Shown here: positions 33,280-41,692 of the stretch, one piece after another | How positions within the stretch are numbered: position 1 is the stretch's first letter | How the letters are laid out: the number at the start of each line of letters is the position of its first letter | NCBI RefSeq assembly: GCF_052078665.1 | Contig: NZ_JBQJIK010000035.1 | Location: 1 to 64,000 of the forward strand | Source of the DNA: Inquilinus sp052078665 | GTDB taxonomy: Bacteria > Pseudomonadota > Alphaproteobacteria > DSM-16000 > Inquilinaceae | DNA length: 64,000 nucleotides | Direction: 5' to 3' | Notes under the pieces: generated by a model | Databases searched by the model: none | What the model was told of the DNA's origin: nothing | Seen by the model: only the letters and a program-made list of their open reading frames with translations | Made by a program: the position numbers and the translations under genes

Positions 33280-33969
33280 CTATGTCGGCGCAGCCTCGTC
33301 GCCCAGGGCGGACCGCGCGGCGTGGTCGACATGCTCGATCGCCGCCCGGCGCGCCTCCTCGGTGTTCCGGCGCCGGATCGCCTGCACCAGCACGTCGATC
33401 TCCTTGATGCTCTGCTGCTGGCGCTGCTTGCGCACCAGCGAGCGCGCCCGCAGGCTGGAGGTGCGCAGCACCAGCCGGGTGATCATGTCGAAGGCGATGG
33501 GATTCTCGGCGCCGGAGCAGATCCGGTCGTAGAAGGCCCGCTTGGCGCTCAGCATCTGTTCCAGGATGCCGCCGCGATAGGCCTTCTTCAGGGCCTCGGC
33601 GTCGCGCTCCAGCGCGGCGAGCTGGACGTCGCTGGCCTTCTCGATGAACTGCTCGACCACCAGCGCCTCCAGGACCGAGCGCAGGCGGTAGATGTTCCGG
33701 GCGTCGTCGATCGAGACGGCGCTGACCGACAGGCCGCGATTCGCGATGTAGCCCAGGATCCCCTCGGCCTGGAGCTCGCGCAGCGCCTCGCGCAGGGAGG
33801 TGCGGCTGACGGAAAGCTGTTCGCACAGATCCTTCTCGACCAGCCGCGCCCCGGGCTCCAGCACCCCGGTCTCGATCGCGCTGCGCAAGGCGGCGATGAT
33901 CTTGTTGCGCAGGGGCGCGGATTGCTGCTGCACCGGCGCCAGCCGCCTGTCGAGAACCTTGTCCGTCAT
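33280..33969 (-). CDS. GntR-family transcriptional regulator with FCD domain
   Basis: 229 residues. Winged-helix DNA-binding domain at ~20-85 (IIAALRSAIETGVLEPGARL, then EKDLCEQLSVSRTSLREALR, ILGYIANRGLSV). The all-helical FCD ligand domain follows (RLRSVLEALVVEQF, RAFYDRICSGAENP, IDVLVQAIRRRNTEEARRAA, EHVDHA), where Asp/His residues bind a metal and a carboxylate ligand. It is the last gene of the minus cluster, 152 nt after the UbiD-type gene. FCD repressors bind TNGTNNNACNA sites, and two such sites lie before the two blocks of this cluster. It is therefore the likely repressor of the UbiD/hydroxylase system. Confidence 0.92.
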   Translation of the reverse strand: MTDKVLDRRLAPVQQQSAPLRNKIIAALRSAIETGVLEPGARLVEKDLCEQLSVSRTSLREALRELQAEGILGYIANRGLSVSAVSIDDARNIYRLRSVLEALVVEQFIEKASDVQLAALERDAEALKKAYRGGILEQMLSAKRAFYDRICSGAENPIAFDMITRLVLRTSSLRARSLVRKQRQQQSIKEIDVLVQAIRRRNTEEARRAAIEHVDHAARSALGDEAAPT

Positions 33970-34121
33970 TCCGCTTCTGCTGTTCTTCGCTCTCGTCTCG
34001 GGCAGCCGGACTCCGGCAACCCGCAGAGAGACTATATCGGCGGCCGGCGGTTTGGAATTCGGCTCCGGGGATGCGGGTTTTGCGCCCATCGCGAGATCTC
34101 CATTGCCGGCGCCCCGGCTGG

Positions 34122-35762
34122 TCATGTCTTCGGTTTCTCGGCCGCCCGGACCGGCGTCTCCGGCTTCAGCCCGCCGCGCCGCCGGGCGAAGGTCTGGTCG
34201 CCGGTCGCCCGCCAATTCCCGGCGACGGCGGCCTCGGCGAAGCCGGTCCATTCCGGCGCCCAGTCGCCCAGATCATAGCCGTGCCAGGGCGGCTGCGGCG
34301 CGATCCGGGGCAGGGCCAGCTCCTCCCAGATCGCCTTGGCCCGGGTCATGTATTCCTCCGCCGGCAGGGCCAGCGGCGGCATGTCGTGCTTCAGCGTGGC
34401 GTCGATCAGCAGCGTGCCCTCCAGCGCGCCGCGCCCGGATTTCGGGCCGTGGCCGCTCGATCGGTAGGGGGTGACCAGCAGGTCCTCGCTGAAATCCGAC
34501 CGGTAGGCCAGGGACCAGAAGATGGCGTCGGCATTCTCGGGGTTGATGTCCTCCGACACCGCGATCACCAGCTTGCCGCATTGCGCCTGCAGCGTGGCGG
34601 CGCCCTGCAGGCCGCGCCACACCTCCGGCTTCGGCGTGCCCCGCGCGAACTGCAGGAAGATCGCCTTGCGCAGGTTGGTCAGCGGCTCGTGCATGACGAC
34701 CCGCTTGATGCCGCGGATGCCCAGCACCTGCTTCAGGTGCTGCAGGAACATCGGCTCATAGGCGACCTTCTTCAGCACCGAGGATTCGCTCGGCGTCACC
34801 TGGCTGACGATCGACACGAAGACCGGCCGGCGCTTGCGGGTGATCGCCGTCACCCGCATCGACATGTTGAAATCCTCCAGCGCGACATGGCCGTGGCTCT
34901 CGCCGAACGGGCCTTCCGGCTCCAGCAGGTCGGTGTCGATCAGCCCCTCGATCACGATCTCGGAATCGGCCGGCACGACGAGGTCGATGGTCTTGCAGTG
35001 CACGGTGCGCACGGGCCGGCCCATCAGGCCGCCGGCCACCGCCATCTCGTCCTGGTCGATCGGCAGCTTCTGCGGGCCGGTGAACAGCACCGCCGGGGCG
35101 CAGCCGATGACGATGGCGCAGGGCATCGGCTGGCCCAGCGCCTTGTATTTCTGCCAGTGGAGATAGCCGCCGGCGCCGCTCAGCCGCGTCGCCATGCGGA
35201 CACCCAGCCGGTCGTCGGCCTTCAGCTGCGCCCGGTAGGTGCCCATGTTCTGGATGCCGTTCTCCGGGTCGCGGGTGACGCAGAGCGTGGCGGTCAGATA
35301 CGGGGCGGCGTCGAAGCCGGGGGTCGAGATCGGCACCGGCAGGTGGCCCAGGCCGCCGCCCGGCGTCGCCAGGTCCGCGCCGGTCAGCACCACCTCCTGG
35401 CACGGCGCCTCCGTGACCAGCACCGGCTCGATCGGTGCCGCCATGGCCTTGACCCAGACATCCCCGATCTGCTCCACCGGCACGCCCAGCCCGGCGGCAT
35501 AGATGGCGGGCGAGGCCGCCAGGCCGCCGACCACGACCGGGATGTCATAGGCCTCCCCCCTGGCGCCGACCACATTGGTGAATAGGAAGGCGCGCCGCTC
35601 GGTCTCGTGCAGCCCGCCCTGGAACTGCCAGCGGGCCAGGGGGTGCAGCTCCGAATCCTTGTCGATCGGGCGGTCGATGCGGGTCAGCAGGCCCAGCTGC
35701 TCCAGCCGGGCCAGATGCTCCTGCAGATCCGACGGCGCACTCTGCGGAATCGAAGCACTCAT
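34122..35762 (-). CDS. UbiD-family (prenylated-FMN-dependent) decarboxylase
   Basis: 546 residues, slightly longer than E. coli UbiD. The prFMN/metal-binding and catalytic segments are present: NMGTYRAQLKADDRLGVRMA (Arg and Asn of the cofactor site) and LEPEGPFGESHGHVALEDF with the two conserved Glu residues of the E-R-E catalytic network. It catalyses reversible decarboxylation of an aromatic or alpha,beta-unsaturated acid. AGGAGG lies 6 nt before ATG 35762. It needs UbiX-made cofactor, supplied by the flavin prenyltransferase at 40563-41144 of the same cluster. Its neighbours, a molybdenum hydroxylase and importers, argue for catabolism, not ubiquinone synthesis. Confidence 0.92.
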   Translation of the reverse strand: MSASIPQSAPSDLQEHLARLEQLGLLTRIDRPIDKDSELHPLARWQFQGGLHETERRAFLFTNVVGARGEAYDIPVVVGGLAASPAIYAAGLGVPVEQIGDVWVKAMAAPIEPVLVTEAPCQEVVLTGADLATPGGGLGHLPVPISTPGFDAAPYLTATLCVTRDPENGIQNMGTYRAQLKADDRLGVRMATRLSGAGGYLHWQKYKALGQPMPCAIVIGCAPAVLFTGPQKLPIDQDEMAVAGGLMGRPVRTVHCKTIDLVVPADSEIVIEGLIDTDLLEPEGPFGESHGHVALEDFNMSMRVTAITRKRRPVFVSIVSQVTPSESSVLKKVAYEPMFLQHLKQVLGIRGIKRVVMHEPLTNLRKAIFLQFARGTPKPEVWRGLQGAATLQAQCGKLVIAVSEDINPENADAIFWSLAYRSDFSEDLLVTPYRSSGHGPKSGRGALEGTLLIDATLKHDMPPLALPAEEYMTRAKAIWEELALPRIAPQPPWHGYDLGDWAPEWTGFAEAAVAGNWRATGDQTFARRRGGLKPETPVRAAEKPKT

Positions 35763-35796
35763 GGTCGGCCTCCTGGGATGCGGGGATGCATCCATC

Positions 35797-36612
35797 TCAT
35801 TTGTAGGATCTCGCCTCGCCCATGGCGTCGACGGCGCGGCGCGCCATCACCAGGACGAGGTTGGCACGGTACGCCGGCGTGCCGTTCTGGTCGGCCAGCA
35901 TCAGCTCCGGGTCGATGCGGCAGTCAGCCAGCGCTCCGCTGCTAAAGTCGCGCGCCAGCACATCCTCCAGCTCGCGGGGGCGAAACACGCCGCCCGAGCC
36001 GGCTCCGGTCACGGCCACCCGCACCGCGCCGCGGGTCCGCGTCACGAAGGCGGCGGCGATGGCGAAGCGCGAGGCGGGGCTTCGGAACTTGGCATAGCCG
36101 GCCGAATCCGGGATCGGGCAGGCGATCCGGGTGATGATCTCGCCCGGCCCCAGCGCGGTCTCGTACAGGCCGGTGAAGAAGTCCTCGGCCGGGATCCGGC
36201 GGCGATCGGTCACCACTATGGCGCCCAGGGCCAACACCGCGGCCGGATAGTCCGCCGCCGGGTCGTTGTTGGCGACCGATCCGCCGATCGTGCCGCGATG
36301 CCGGACATGGCGGTCGCCGATCGATCCGGCCAGGCCGGCCAGCGCGGGAATGTGCCGGCGCACGAGAGGCGACGCCGCGGTCTCGGCGTGCCGGGTGGCG
36401 GCGCCGATCGACAGGATGCCGTCGCCTGCCTCGATCCCCTGCAGCTCCTCGATCCGGCCGAGGTCGATCAGGTCCGACGGCTGCCGCAGGCCCAGCTTCA
36501 TGGTCGGCAGCAGCGTGTGCCCGCCGGAGAGATAGGACGGGTCCTCCTGCTCGGCGAACAGCCGGGCCGCCTCGGCGACGCTGACCGCGCGATGGTACCG
36601 GACGGGGTGCAT
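35797..36612 (-). CDS. Molybdenum hydroxylase FAD-binding subunit (CoxM/xanthine dehydrogenase family)
   Basis: 271 residues. The FAD-binding motifs YLSGGHTLLPTMKLGL and GTIGGSVANNDPAADYPA are typical of CoxM-like medium subunits, followed by the CO_deh_flav_C domain. It passes electrons from the 2Fe-2S subunit to FAD. The gene lies 10 nt downstream of the small-subunit gene and 34 nt upstream of the UbiD gene. In gene order large-small-medium, this is the alternative arrangement of the hydroxylase family. Confidence 0.93.
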   Translation of the reverse strand: MHPVRYHRAVSVAEAARLFAEQEDPSYLSGGHTLLPTMKLGLRQPSDLIDLGRIEELQGIEAGDGILSIGAATRHAETAASPLVRRHIPALAGLAGSIGDRHVRHRGTIGGSVANNDPAADYPAAVLALGAIVVTDRRRIPAEDFFTGLYETALGPGEIITRIACPIPDSAGYAKFRSPASRFAIAAAFVTRTRGAVRVAVTGAGSGGVFRPRELEDVLARDFSSGALADCRIDPELMLADQNGTPAYRANLVLVMARRAVDAMGEARSYK

Positions 36613-36622
36613 CCTCAGCCTC

Positions 36623-37114
36623 CTATTCCGCGGCGAGGGACGACGGGCCGCGCATCTCCTCCGCGGCCGCCAGGATGGCTTTGACGATGTTGTGGTAGCC
36701 GGTGCAGCGGCACAGATTGCCTTCCATCTCCTCGCGCACGATCTCGGCCGTCAACTCTCCGGGATGGCGCTCGATCAGGTCCACCGCGGCCATGATCATG
36801 CCGGGCGTGCAGAAGCCGCATTGCAGCGCGTGATGCTTCCGGAAGGCCAGCTGCACCGGGTGCAGCGCCTCGCCCGTGGCCAGGCCTTCGATGGTGGTGA
36901 CGGCGCAGCCATCGGCCTGGGCGGCCAGCACGGTGCAGGACTTCACCGACACCCCGTCCAGGCGCACGACGCAGCAGCCGCACTGGGTGGTGTCGCAGCC
37001 GACATGGGTGCCGGTCATGCCCAGCGTCTCGCGCAGGAAATAGGCCAGGAACTGATGGTCCTCGACCTCGCGGGCAACGAGCGTTCCGTTGATCGTCATG
37101 GACACGAATGCCAT
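36623..37114 (-). CDS. Molybdenum hydroxylase 2Fe-2S subunit (CoxS/xanthine dehydrogenase family)
   Basis: 163 residues with two [2Fe-2S] clusters. The plant-type N-terminal cluster uses GCDTTQCGCCVV plus the later Cys in VKSCTVLAAQA. The C-terminal cluster uses CGFCTPGM and CRCTGYHN. ATG 37114 is chosen because GAGGAGGG lies 7 nt upstream. It relays electrons from the molybdenum site to the FAD subunit. No signal peptide or Tat motif appears, so the enzyme is cytoplasmic. Confidence 0.94.
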   Translation of the reverse strand: MAFVSMTINGTLVAREVEDHQFLAYFLRETLGMTGTHVGCDTTQCGCCVVRLDGVSVKSCTVLAAQADGCAVTTIEGLATGEALHPVQLAFRKHHALQCGFCTPGMIMAAVDLIERHPGELTAEIVREEMEGNLCRCTGYHNIVKAILAAAEEMRGPSSLAAE

Positions 37115-37127
37115 GGGGTGGCCCTCC

Positions 37128-39515
37128 TCAGTTAGCCACGCCGGCACGGCCGGCCTGGATGGCGGTCCAGATCTTCACCGGCGTCGCCGGCATGTCGATA
37201 TGCGGCGCCCCGAACGACGACAGCGCGTCCTCGATGGCGCTCATGATCACCGCCGGCGCCGGTGTGGTGCCGCCCTCGCCGCCGGCCTTCACCCCGAACG
37301 GGTTGGTCGGCGACAGCACCTCGACGATCTGCGTCTTGAACGACGGCATGTTGTCGAAGCGCGGCATGCCGTAATCCATGAACGAGCCGCTGATCGGCTG
37401 CCCCGAAGTCTCGTCGATGGTGCAGTGCTCCCACAGCGCCTGGCCGACGCCCTGGGCGATGCCGCCATGGGTCTGCCCGTGCACGATCAGCGGGTTGATG
37501 CAGCGCCCGACATCGTCGACCGTGGAATAGCGCGTGATCTCCAGCCCGCCGGTGTCCGGGTCGATCTCGATCTCGCAGACGCAGGCACCGTTCGGGAAGA
37601 CCGGGGTGTGCATCTCGTTGTCGCGGCGCACCCGCAGCCCGCCGCGCAGATCCTCCGGCAGGCCAGGGTCCTCGGCATGCCGGGCCAGATCGAACCAGGA
37701 CAGGCTGCGGTTGCTGCCCTCGACCCGGAACAGCCCGTCCTCGAACTGGATCGCCTCGGCCGGTGTGCCCGACAGATGCGCGGCCAGGCGCTGCGCCCTG
37801 GCGATCAGGTCCTCGGACGCCAGGGCCAGCACGGTGGCGGCGTGCCGCATCGAGCGGCCGGAATGGGTGCCGCCGCCGGCGCTGACCACGTCGGTGTCGC
37901 CGAGCGTGATGGTGACGGCGTCGAACGGCACGCCGAGCAGGTCGGCCGTCACCTGCGCGAAGCTGGTCTCGTGGCCCTGGCCGGCCGGCTGGGTGCCGAT
38001 CACCACCTCGACCTTGTGGTCCGGCGTGACGATGAGGTCGGCCCGCTCCCTCGGCGTGCCGATCGAGGATTCGACGTAGTTGGCGAAGCCCAGGCCCATC
38101 AGCTTGCCCCGGGCGCGGGCATCGGCGCGGCGCTGCTCCGCGCCCTGCCAGTCGGCCAGCGCCAGGATGCGGTCCATGCTGGCCTCGTACTCGCCGCTGT
38201 CATAGGTCGACCCGACCGCGTTGCGGTACGGAAACCGCTCCGGCGCCACCAGGTTGCGGCGGCGCAGGTCCAGCCGGTCGAAGCCCAGCTCCCGCGCCGC
38301 CTTGTCGATCAGCCGCTCGATCGCGAAGGTCACCTCCGGCCGGCCCGAGCTGCGATAGGCCTGGGTCGGCATCGTGTTCGAGAACACCGCCCATGAGCGC
38401 AGCGTCGCGAACGGGATGTCGTAGGACCCGGTGATCAGGCCCGAGCCCTTGCTCAGCGGCGACAACGACACGCAGCGGGCGCCGACATTGCTGAGATTCG
38501 AGGCCCGCATCGCCAGGAACTTGCCGGTCTCGTCGAGGGCCAGGGACACCTCGGTGACGAGGTCCCGGCCCTGGTAGTCGGTCAGGAAGCATTCCGACCG
38601 CTCGGCCCGGAACTTGACCGGCCGGCGGAGCGTCTTCGAGGCCCACAGGACCAGGCCGAATTCGACATAGGCGCGGTTGCGCGTGCCGAAATTGCCGCCG
38701 ACATCGAAGGACAGGACGCGCAGCTTCTCCGGCGCCTCGCCCAGCACCTCGGCCAGCTCCCGCTTCTGCCGCACCGCGCCGCCGCTGCCGGCATAGAGCG
38801 TGTAGCGGTCGGTCGCGGCATCGTAGGCGCCGAGCGCGGCGCGCGGCTCCAGCGGCACGCCGGTGACGCGGCCGATATGGACCTTCATGCCGACCACGTG
38901 CCGGGCCCGGGCGAAGGCGGCCTCGGTCTCCTCGACATCGCCGAAGCTGCTGTCGACCAGGACATTGTCCGGCAGCTCGTCCCACACCCGCGGGGCGTCG
39001 GGTTCGGCCGCGGCCGAGGTGTCTGCCACCCAGGGCAACTCCTCGTAATCGACCAGCACCGCCTCGGCCGCCGCCCGGGCCTGGTCCCGGGTCTCGGCGA
39101 CGACCATGGCGACGGCCTCGCCGACATGGCGGGCCCTGTCGGCCGGCAGCAGCATGTGCGGGCCGATGAAGACGGGCGTGCCGCCGCGCCCGGTCAGCTT
39201 GACGTCGAACTGCGTGGACGGGACCGGGTTGTGCGGGATCGGCTTCAGCCCGTCCCGCAGGCAGTCGGCCCCGGTGAAGACGCCCAGCACGCCGGGCAGG
39301 GCCGCGGCCTCCCCGGCGTCGATCGAGACGATGCGGGCATGCGGGTAGGGCGACCGCACCATCGCCGCCCAGGTCTGGCCGGGCAGGCTGAAGTCGTCGC
39401 TGAACCGGCCCTTGCCGGTGATCAGGCGCAGATCCTCCTTCCGTTCCAGCGGCTTGCCGACCGCCTTGAATGTCCGCTCGCTCAGCACAGGGAGGGCCTC
39501 CAGCAGCAACCTCAT
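37128..39515 (-). CDS. Molybdenum hydroxylase large (molybdopterin) subunit
   Basis: 795 residues, normal for CoxL/xanthine-dehydrogenase large subunits. Mo-pterin and active-site segments include GGNFGTRNRAYVEF, AYRSSGRPEVTFAIERLID, GQGHETSFAQVTADLLGVP and the catalytic Glu in VKAGGEGGTTPAP. The AYRSSGRPE loop lacks the AY-x-CSFR of true CO dehydrogenase (form I), so this hydroxylates an organic substrate. It starts at ATG 39515, immediately downstream of a GntR-like operator (39524-39544). The three subunits are encoded in order large, 2Fe-2S, FAD. Likely substrate is the (hetero)aromatic acid or amine handled by the UbiD enzyme; this is inference. Confidence 0.93.
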   Translation of the reverse strand: MRLLLEALPVLSERTFKAVGKPLERKEDLRLITGKGRFSDDFSLPGQTWAAMVRSPYPHARIVSIDAGEAAALPGVLGVFTGADCLRDGLKPIPHNPVPSTQFDVKLTGRGGTPVFIGPHMLLPADRARHVGEAVAMVVAETRDQARAAAEAVLVDYEELPWVADTSAAAEPDAPRVWDELPDNVLVDSSFGDVEETEAAFARARHVVGMKVHIGRVTGVPLEPRAALGAYDAATDRYTLYAGSGGAVRQKRELAEVLGEAPEKLRVLSFDVGGNFGTRNRAYVEFGLVLWASKTLRRPVKFRAERSECFLTDYQGRDLVTEVSLALDETGKFLAMRASNLSNVGARCVSLSPLSKGSGLITGSYDIPFATLRSWAVFSNTMPTQAYRSSGRPEVTFAIERLIDKAARELGFDRLDLRRRNLVAPERFPYRNAVGSTYDSGEYEASMDRILALADWQGAEQRRADARARGKLMGLGFANYVESSIGTPRERADLIVTPDHKVEVVIGTQPAGQGHETSFAQVTADLLGVPFDAVTITLGDTDVVSAGGGTHSGRSMRHAATVLALASEDLIARAQRLAAHLSGTPAEAIQFEDGLFRVEGSNRSLSWFDLARHAEDPGLPEDLRGGLRVRRDNEMHTPVFPNGACVCEIEIDPDTGGLEITRYSTVDDVGRCINPLIVHGQTHGGIAQGVGQALWEHCTIDETSGQPISGSFMDYGMPRFDNMPSFKTQIVEVLSPTNPFGVKAGGEGGTTPAPAVIMSAIEDALSSFGAPHIDMPATPVKIWTAIQAGRAGVAN

Positions 39516-39523
39516 CTCGCAAT

Positions 39524-39544
39524 ATTGTATGACTGTATGACAAT
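39524..39544 (-). promoter_or_regulatory. GntR-like operator before the molybdenum hydroxylase genes
   Basis: ATTGT and ACAAT arms frame a tandem TGTATGAC-TGTATGAC; the right half holds TGT-ATG-ACAAT, matching the FCD-GntR consensus TNGTNNNACNA. The site lies 8-29 nt upstream of the large-subunit ATG. A perfect relative (ATTGT-ATG-ACAAT) is at 45327-45339 before the ABC gene block. These are the only two such sites I noticed. Confidence 0.7.
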
Positions 39545-39567
39545 AATCCAAAATGGATCAATCCTTT

Positions 39568-39587
39568 CCCGACGCTCCGGCGTCGGG
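39568..39587 (-). terminator. Hairpin after the 39592-40515 gene (possible terminator)
   Basis: CCCGACGC-TCCG-GCGTCGGG is a perfect 8-bp stem beginning 5 nt past the stop codon of the minus-strand binding-protein gene. It separates the transporter/UbiX block from the hydroxylase/UbiD block. No U-run follows on the minus strand (it reads AAAGG), so strength is uncertain. Confidence 0.45.
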
Positions 39588-39591
39588 CCTC

Positions 39592-40515
39592 TCAGGCGAC
39601 GGCGTCCTCGTAGAATGACAGCGCCAGGTACTTCTCGATCTCCATCAGGCTCTTCTCCGGGCGGCCGTAGCGCGACCGCAGGTCCAGCACCGTGCGCATG
39701 CCGTCGGGCAGGATCGCCCCGCGCGGCGTCAGGCCGGAGCGGGGGGACAGCACGCTGGCCAGGACCTTGTCGACGACGCCCGGCTTGATCTCCGGCATCC
39801 GCGCCAGCAGCAGGGCCGCGGCCTCGGCCCGGTTCTCCGGCGCCAGCGTCCAGTCGAGACCCTTGAGATAGCCGCGGATGAAGGCCTTCACCCGATCCGC
39901 ATTCTGCTGGGCCCAGCCGTGCCGGACGGCGACGATGCCGCCCTGATAGGCCGGGAAGGCCTCGGTGCTCTGCCGCAGCACGCGGAAGCCGGCCGCGCGG
40001 GCGATGCTGGTGAACGGCTCGATCGTGATCGTGCCGGCATGGGTGCCGTCCTTGACCGACTGCCACCGGTCCGGGGTGGCGCCGACGGCGATACGCTCGT
40101 ACTCCGCCATCGGCAGCCCCAGCTGGTCGAGCATGGCGTAGAGCACGAAGGCGAAGCCGGTGCCGACGGCGTCCAGCGCCAGGCTCTTGCCGCGCAGATC
40201 CTCGGCGCGCTCGATGGTCGGCGCCACCACCGCGCTCAGCTCCACCTGGGTGGCGCCCATGATGACGCGGAAATCCGTCGGGCTCGTCAGGGCGACGGCG
40301 CCCTGGCCCTCCTGATAGGCGACGATGTTGTCGAAGGCGGTGAAGGCGATGTCGAACTGGCCGGCGCCGAACGCCTCGAACTGATAGGTCGAGCTCGGCG
40401 TCGCGGTGAAGGCGACCTCCAGCCCTTCCGCCGCGAAATACCCGTGCTCCAGGGCGGCGAAGACCGGCAGGTTCGGCGCCCCTGGAAAGGCGATGATCTT
40501 GAGGTCGTGGGCCAT
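39592..40515 (-). CDS. SsuA/THI5-like substrate-binding-fold protein without signal peptide
   Basis: 307 residues of the NMT1/THI5-like type 2 binding-protein fold: LKIIAFPGAPNLPVFAALEH, AAEGLEVAFTATPSSTYQFE and FDIAFTAFDNIVAYQEG. The protein begins MAHDLKIIAFPG with no hydrophobic leader. It therefore either works in the cytoplasm (like THI5 or Pht5-type enzymes) or its export signal is missing. It is last in the transporter/UbiX block, 47 nt after UbiX, and the same block already has a normal exported binding protein at 44242. A cytoplasmic ligand-handling or enzymatic role is possible but unproven. Confidence 0.8.
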   Translation of the reverse strand: MAHDLKIIAFPGAPNLPVFAALEHGYFAAEGLEVAFTATPSSTYQFEAFGAGQFDIAFTAFDNIVAYQEGQGAVALTSPTDFRVIMGATQVELSAVVAPTIERAEDLRGKSLALDAVGTGFAFVLYAMLDQLGLPMAEYERIAVGATPDRWQSVKDGTHAGTITIEPFTSIARAAGFRVLRQSTEAFPAYQGGIVAVRHGWAQQNADRVKAFIRGYLKGLDWTLAPENRAEAAALLLARMPEIKPGVVDKVLASVLSPRSGLTPRGAILPDGMRTVLDLRSRYGRPEKSLMEIEKYLALSFYEDAVA

Positions 40516-40562
40516 CGGTTGTCTCTCTGAACGCGGTGTTGGCGGTGGGACGGGAGCGGCGG

Positions 40563-41144
40563 TCAGCCCTCGCCGTCGCCGGGGTCCTCGGTCCAGCGCT
40601 TGACCAGCGGCAGGTCGATGCCGAACAGGTCCAGGGCGCGGCCGACCGTCTGGGTCACGATGTCGTCGATCGTCTTCGGCCGATGGTAGAAGGCCGGCAC
40701 CGGCGGCATGATCACGGCGCCGTTCAGCGTCGCCTGCTGCATCAGGGCGATGTGGCCGACATGCAGCGGCGTCTCCCGGAACAGCAGCACCACGCGGCGG
40801 CGCTCCTTCAGGCAGACATCGGCGGCGCGCACCACCAGCTCGTCATTGTAGCAATGGGCGATGCCGCTCAGCGTCTTCACCGAGCAGGGGGCGACCAGCA
40901 TGCCGATCGTCTTGTAGGAGCCGGAGGAGATCGAGGCGCCGACATCGCGGAAGCCGTGCACCTTGTCGGCCAGGCCGCGGATCTCGTCCGCGCCGATGTC
41001 CAACTCCTCGGCGGCGGTGCGGATGGCGGCCGGCGACAGGATCAGATGCGTCTCGACATCCTCGACGTCGCGCAGCAGTTGCAGCGCCCGCACACCGTAG
41101 ACGATGCCGGAGGCGCCGGTCAGGGCCACGATCAGCCGCCGCAT
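40563..41144 (-). CDS. ubiX: UbiX-family flavin prenyltransferase (makes prenylated FMN)
   Basis: 193 residues, standard UbiX length. LIVALTGASGIVYGVRALQL at the start is the FMN-binding motif, followed by VAPCSVKTLSGIAHCYNDEL with the conserved Ser and phosphate-binding region, and LLFRETPLHVGHIALMQQAT with the Arg-Glu-x-Pro motif. It joins dimethylallyl phosphate to FMN, giving the cofactor needed by the UbiD enzyme at 34122. It overlaps the TIGR02444 gene by 13 nt. A dedicated catabolic copy is likely, separate from the housekeeping ubiquinone gene; the symbol names the family. Confidence 0.92.
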   Translation of the reverse strand: MRRLIVALTGASGIVYGVRALQLLRDVEDVETHLILSPAAIRTAAEELDIGADEIRGLADKVHGFRDVGASISSGSYKTIGMLVAPCSVKTLSGIAHCYNDELVVRAADVCLKERRRVVLLFRETPLHVGHIALMQQATLNGAVIMPPVPAFYHRPKTIDDIVTQTVGRALDLFGIDLPLVKRWTEDPGDGEG

Positions 41145-41692
41145 GGCACGGCCTCCCCTGTGACGGCCAGCGACGCGCGTGCGATGGCGCGGACGGGCCG
41201 GTCCGCTTCGGCCAGGGCATCGCCGCCGGCGGACAGCGCCAGGACGGTGCGGAGATTGCCGCGGATGATCGCGTCGAGGCCGGCGTCCGGGGGCCCCTGC
41301 GGCGCCTCGGGGGCGATGGTCTCCAGCAGCGCGAGCTCGATCCGCTCGCTGCCGATCTCGACCGCCTTCAGCGCGTCGCGCAGGGCCTCGGTCGCGCCGG
41401 ACGGCGCCGGCTTCGGGCCCGTCTTCATGCGCTGGCGGACGGCGCGGAGCGGCCGGACGATCTCGTCGTGCCAGGCGGCGACGCGCTGCTGCGCCTGCCG
41501 CGCCAGCGGGGCCGGCAAGGGCGTCGCGCGCTCGGCCCCGAGCCAGGCGGCGAACAGCAGCAGGTTGACGTCGGCGTCGAAGCGCTGCTGCAGCGCCAGG
41601 CAAGCCTGCGCCACGCCGGGCTGGCTGTAGACGCGCTGGGCGAAGCGCCAGAGCGGGCCGTCGAGCGGCAGCGCCGGATCAGGTGGTTGCAT
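41132..41692 (-). CDS. TIGR02444 family protein
   Basis: 186 residues of a poorly characterised family. The N-terminal PLWRFAQRVYSQPGVAQACL, then QQRFDADVNLLLFAAWLGAE, match the TIGR02444 signature (WxFalxxYaxPGVaxACLxLQ...DVNLLLF..WL). No known function. It is wedged between the alpha/beta hydrolase gene (14-nt overlap) and ubiX (13-nt overlap), which implies co-translation with them. No signal peptide; mostly alpha-helical and Ala/Leu-rich. A role as a helper of the cluster is suggested only by this coupling. Confidence 0.82.
   Translation of the reverse strand: MQPPDPALPLDGPLWRFAQRVYSQPGVAQACLALQQRFDADVNLLLFAAWLGAERATPLPAPLARQAQQRVAAWHDEIVRPLRAVRQRMKTGPKPAPSGATEALRDALKAVEIGSERIELALLETIAPEAPQGPPDAGLDAIIRGNLRTVLALSAGGDALAEADRPVRAIARASLAVTGEAVPCGG

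Noticed and set aside
37128..39515. Aerobic carbon monoxide dehydrogenase (form I CoxL)
   Set aside because: The diagnostic AY-x-CSFR loop is replaced by AYRSSGRPE, so a CO-oxidising enzyme is not supported.
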